Source: Oryzias latipes
Taxonomy: Eukaryota; Chordata; Actinopteri; Beloniformes; Adrianichthyidae
Reading direction: 5' to 3'
DNA length: 64,000 nucleotides
Assembly: GCF_002234675.1 (NCBI RefSeq)
Contig: NC_019870.2
Span: forward strand, 979,985 to 1,043,984
Under the pieces are notes generated by a model. The model searched no databases. It was not told the origin of the DNA and saw only the letters and a program-made list of their open reading frames with translations. Made by a program: the position numbers and the translations under genes. Shown here one piece after another: positions 62,111-64,000 of the stretch (position 1 is its first letter; each line of letters begins with the position of its first letter).

Positions 62111-63520
62111 GTCTGCGGTCCGGTTCCGGTCCATTCAGAGCTGTTCTGCAGAGAAGCATCAGTCAGTCTGCAGAAGAACAGAGATCCTGATGGGGGGGCG
62201 ACGACAGAGGAGCAGGTTCTGTCCGGCTGCTCTCTTGAAGGTTCTGTTCTGGTTCTGGTCCAGATTGGATCTCCACAGGTTGCTGGTTCCTCACCGGGTT
62301 CTTTTCTGAAGTGTTTGAGTGGAATTCATCTTTACTGGGTTTGCTGCTGGGACAGCACCCCCCCCCCCCCAGTAGAAAAACAAGGGGGGGGGGGCTCAGA
62401 ACTACCTTTCTGACTTTACATGTGTTCTATATAGTGTGGTCATGTCATACATTCGGATAGGGCCCCCCTCCCTCCCCCCAGAGTTGTTATTGGATCAAAT
62501 CATGTGTGTGTGTGTGGGGGGGCATGAGCCACCTGCAGGTTCCTCCATGAACTTACTTTTCTCTCAGCTTCAAACAGGAAGTCATGTTTGCAGCTGGAAA
62601 TGTTTTTCTGGTGTTTGGATCTCAAGCTTCTGAATCCATGAGGAACTTTGGAGCTTGACTTTAGAGTCGGCTCACTGGCTCACAGAGGATGTCATCACTA
62701 TTATCATCTTTATAAACGTGTTTAGGCTCATAGAGTCAACAATTCCATAAACACCAAACCACCTTTTTTACAGACATTTAAATCAAACAAACTGTTCAAA
62801 TCAGGGGCCTCTGTCATCAAGCCCCCCCCCCCCCCCCCCCCCCCCCCCCCGTTTGAGGGTCCGTGGGAGGCAGCGAGCGTCTGGAGCTGAATACTGAAAA
62901 GCCTTTTTCTCCGGTTCAGTCCAAACGGAAAAACAAACGGCTGGACGTCCGAGCGAAGCTTTGCAGGGCTCTTATTCTGAAAGGATGTCTGTGTCAGGGC
63001 CTTCCTGAATAACAGGCAGGTACCCACTGAGCGCGCTCTGAAGCCACACAGTAAAATCGAAGAAGTTCCTCTGAAATGATCTTTAAGGACACAAAGAGTT
63101 GAATTCAAGTAAAAACTCTGACTTTAGGTTCAGTTTTTATAATCGGTTGTTCACAAAACAACAACAGACAGAAATGAAGATTTAGAGACTTTATGAGCTT
63201 CTGGATCGTCAAATGAACTCTGGTCTAGACTTTTCCGTTGGTGTGAAAATGCCCTTAAACTCCGGGGCAAACCGCCTCCAGTCCTTCTGTTTGTGAAGAC
63301 TGGAGTCTTGGCGGTCTGGACTTGTCAGGTTTCAGGGTTTTGTGGTTTTGTCTGCAGTTTAAATGTCCTCCCAAAGATGTAGAGTCTGAAAAGCAGAACC
63401 TGCAGGACCTTTGGGACTTTTGCGTTTGTGGTCCTGAAATCTCCTAAAAAAACTCGCATCATTGATCTATTGGGACCTTTAATTATCAAAGTCTTATTTT
63501 CAAAACAGGAAGTACTTTTT
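62111..63520. other. No gene recognised; contains C29 run
   Basis: Possibly first-intron sequence of the putative gene starting near 61.9 kb. C/G runs lie at about 62358, 62384 and 62822-62850. Confidence 0.35.
62822..62850. repeat. Uninterrupted C29 run
   Basis: Twenty-nine consecutive C. It is comparable with the G30 and G27 runs in the actr1b and kctd9 introns. Confidence 0.9.
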
Positions 63521-63529
63521 TGAGATCGG

Positions 63530-63710
63530 TGATAGTTCCTGGCTCTGGTGTCCCGCAGGGATTCATCCTGGGACTTCTGCTGTTAAATCTTTAGATGCTT
63601 TCTTTAGGCCGGTTTATATGCAGCAACCATAAATCCTACCACAAATACGCAGATGACACTCTGATGTATTTATGCTCTGAGCTCAGGGTGACCGGACCAG
63701 GAAGTCTCAT
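63530..63710 (+). pseudogene. Decayed LINE reverse transcriptase fragment
   Basis: Conceptual reading gives SGVPQGFILGLLLLNL, a stop, and then KYADDTLMYLCSEL. These are the two consecutive RT boxes (GVPQGS...G and YADD) at the spacing seen in the L2-type ORF2. It has stops and frameshifts, and nothing longer is preserved. It is an old CR1/L2-type fragment. Confidence 0.65.
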
Positions 63711-64000
63711 ATTTTAGCGGGTTAGAGGTTTCGAAAGGACGGTTTCCAGGTTACGCTCAGACTTGAAGACCGTCATGTTGGATCTCAGATAGTCTGAAGA
63801 TCTTTTATGGTAGCGTTCCCAGAGATCGTGGAGGGAGTCCTGAGAAATCCACGAGTCTCAAACTGACGGATGAAACCTAAAGGTGGCTTTAGTTCTTCCA
63901 GATAATAAGACGGTGGCGTTTCCCGCTGGCGGCGAACACCTAAGTGACCTTCCACCAACTTTAGCTTCATCTTCTTCTGAGCGTTGACTTTTTTCCCCAA
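63711..64000. other. No gene recognised at the right edge
   Basis: A 71-codon minus-strand frame covers 63785-64000 and runs off the window. It has no recognisable domain and directly follows a LINE fragment, so it may be repeat-derived. Confidence 0.3.

Noticed and set aside
63785-64000. 71-aa minus-strand ORF reaching the window edge
   Set aside because: No recognisable family, and it is adjacent to a decayed LINE. It cannot be judged without the sequence to the right.

Overview
The window looks like a piece of a teleost fish genome. The genes are compact, with many exons, short GT-AG introns and vertebrate-type proteins. The rest is filled with fish-style repeats: L2-type and RTE-type LINEs, tRNA-derived SINEs, Harbinger and hAT DNA transposons, and many minisatellites and homopolymer G/C runs. 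Nothing bacterial (operons, Shine-Dalgarno sites) applies. Species cannot be named from sequence alone; a percomorph is a reasonable guess.

Four protein-coding genes are well supported, and each can be assembled exon by exon with phases that join correctly. They are a neuropeptide Y receptor Y4 (npy4r, + strand, coding 16002-18214, 4 coding exons, 383 aa); beta-centractin of the dynactin complex (actr1b, - strand, 33578-28898, 11 exons, 376 aa, with one GC-AG intron); a MARCH5/MITOL-like mitochondrial RING-CH ubiquitin ligase (marchf5l, + strand, 39151-41649, 6 coding exons, 286 aa); and KCTD9, a BTB plus pentapeptide-repeat protein (kctd9, + strand, 42756-46725, 12 exons, 380 aa). They do not form a joint pathway: they are a hormone receptor, a motor adaptor subunit, a mitochondrial E3 and a predicted cullin adaptor. 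CpG-rich segments at about 1000-1290 and 61850-62110 carry strong splice donors and look like first exons. The first could belong to npy4r, the second to a gene beyond the right edge.

Layout: 1-15000 is intergenic or intronic sequence with a 15-18 bp hierarchical minisatellite (3360-3850), a hAT MITE, SINEs and a Harbinger derivative that keeps the first exons of both its genes. 15011-15800 is a 28-bp GC-box minisatellite abutting npy4r. 21126-22210 is a 30-bp minisatellite open on both strands. 22463-26345 holds truncated LINE pieces. 27950-33860 is actr1b with its promoter. 34334-37701 is a near full-length RTE-type LINE with a perfect 12-bp target-site duplication. 38040-46970 is marchf5l then kctd9. 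47800-55750 is mostly unrecognised, with repeats. 55758-61125 is a near-complete L2-type LINE (zinc-finger/coiled-coil/esterase ORF1 plus endonuclease-RT ORF2, broken once at a C9 run) that appears to be inserted into an older tRNA-like repeat. 61126-64000 holds a CpG exon and a decayed RT fragment.

No wholly new biological system is evident. The most distinctive observations are the two coding-open minisatellites, the two-gene Harbinger relic, the datable LINE insertions, an unnamed three-copy repeat, and the very long poly-G/poly-C runs in introns.
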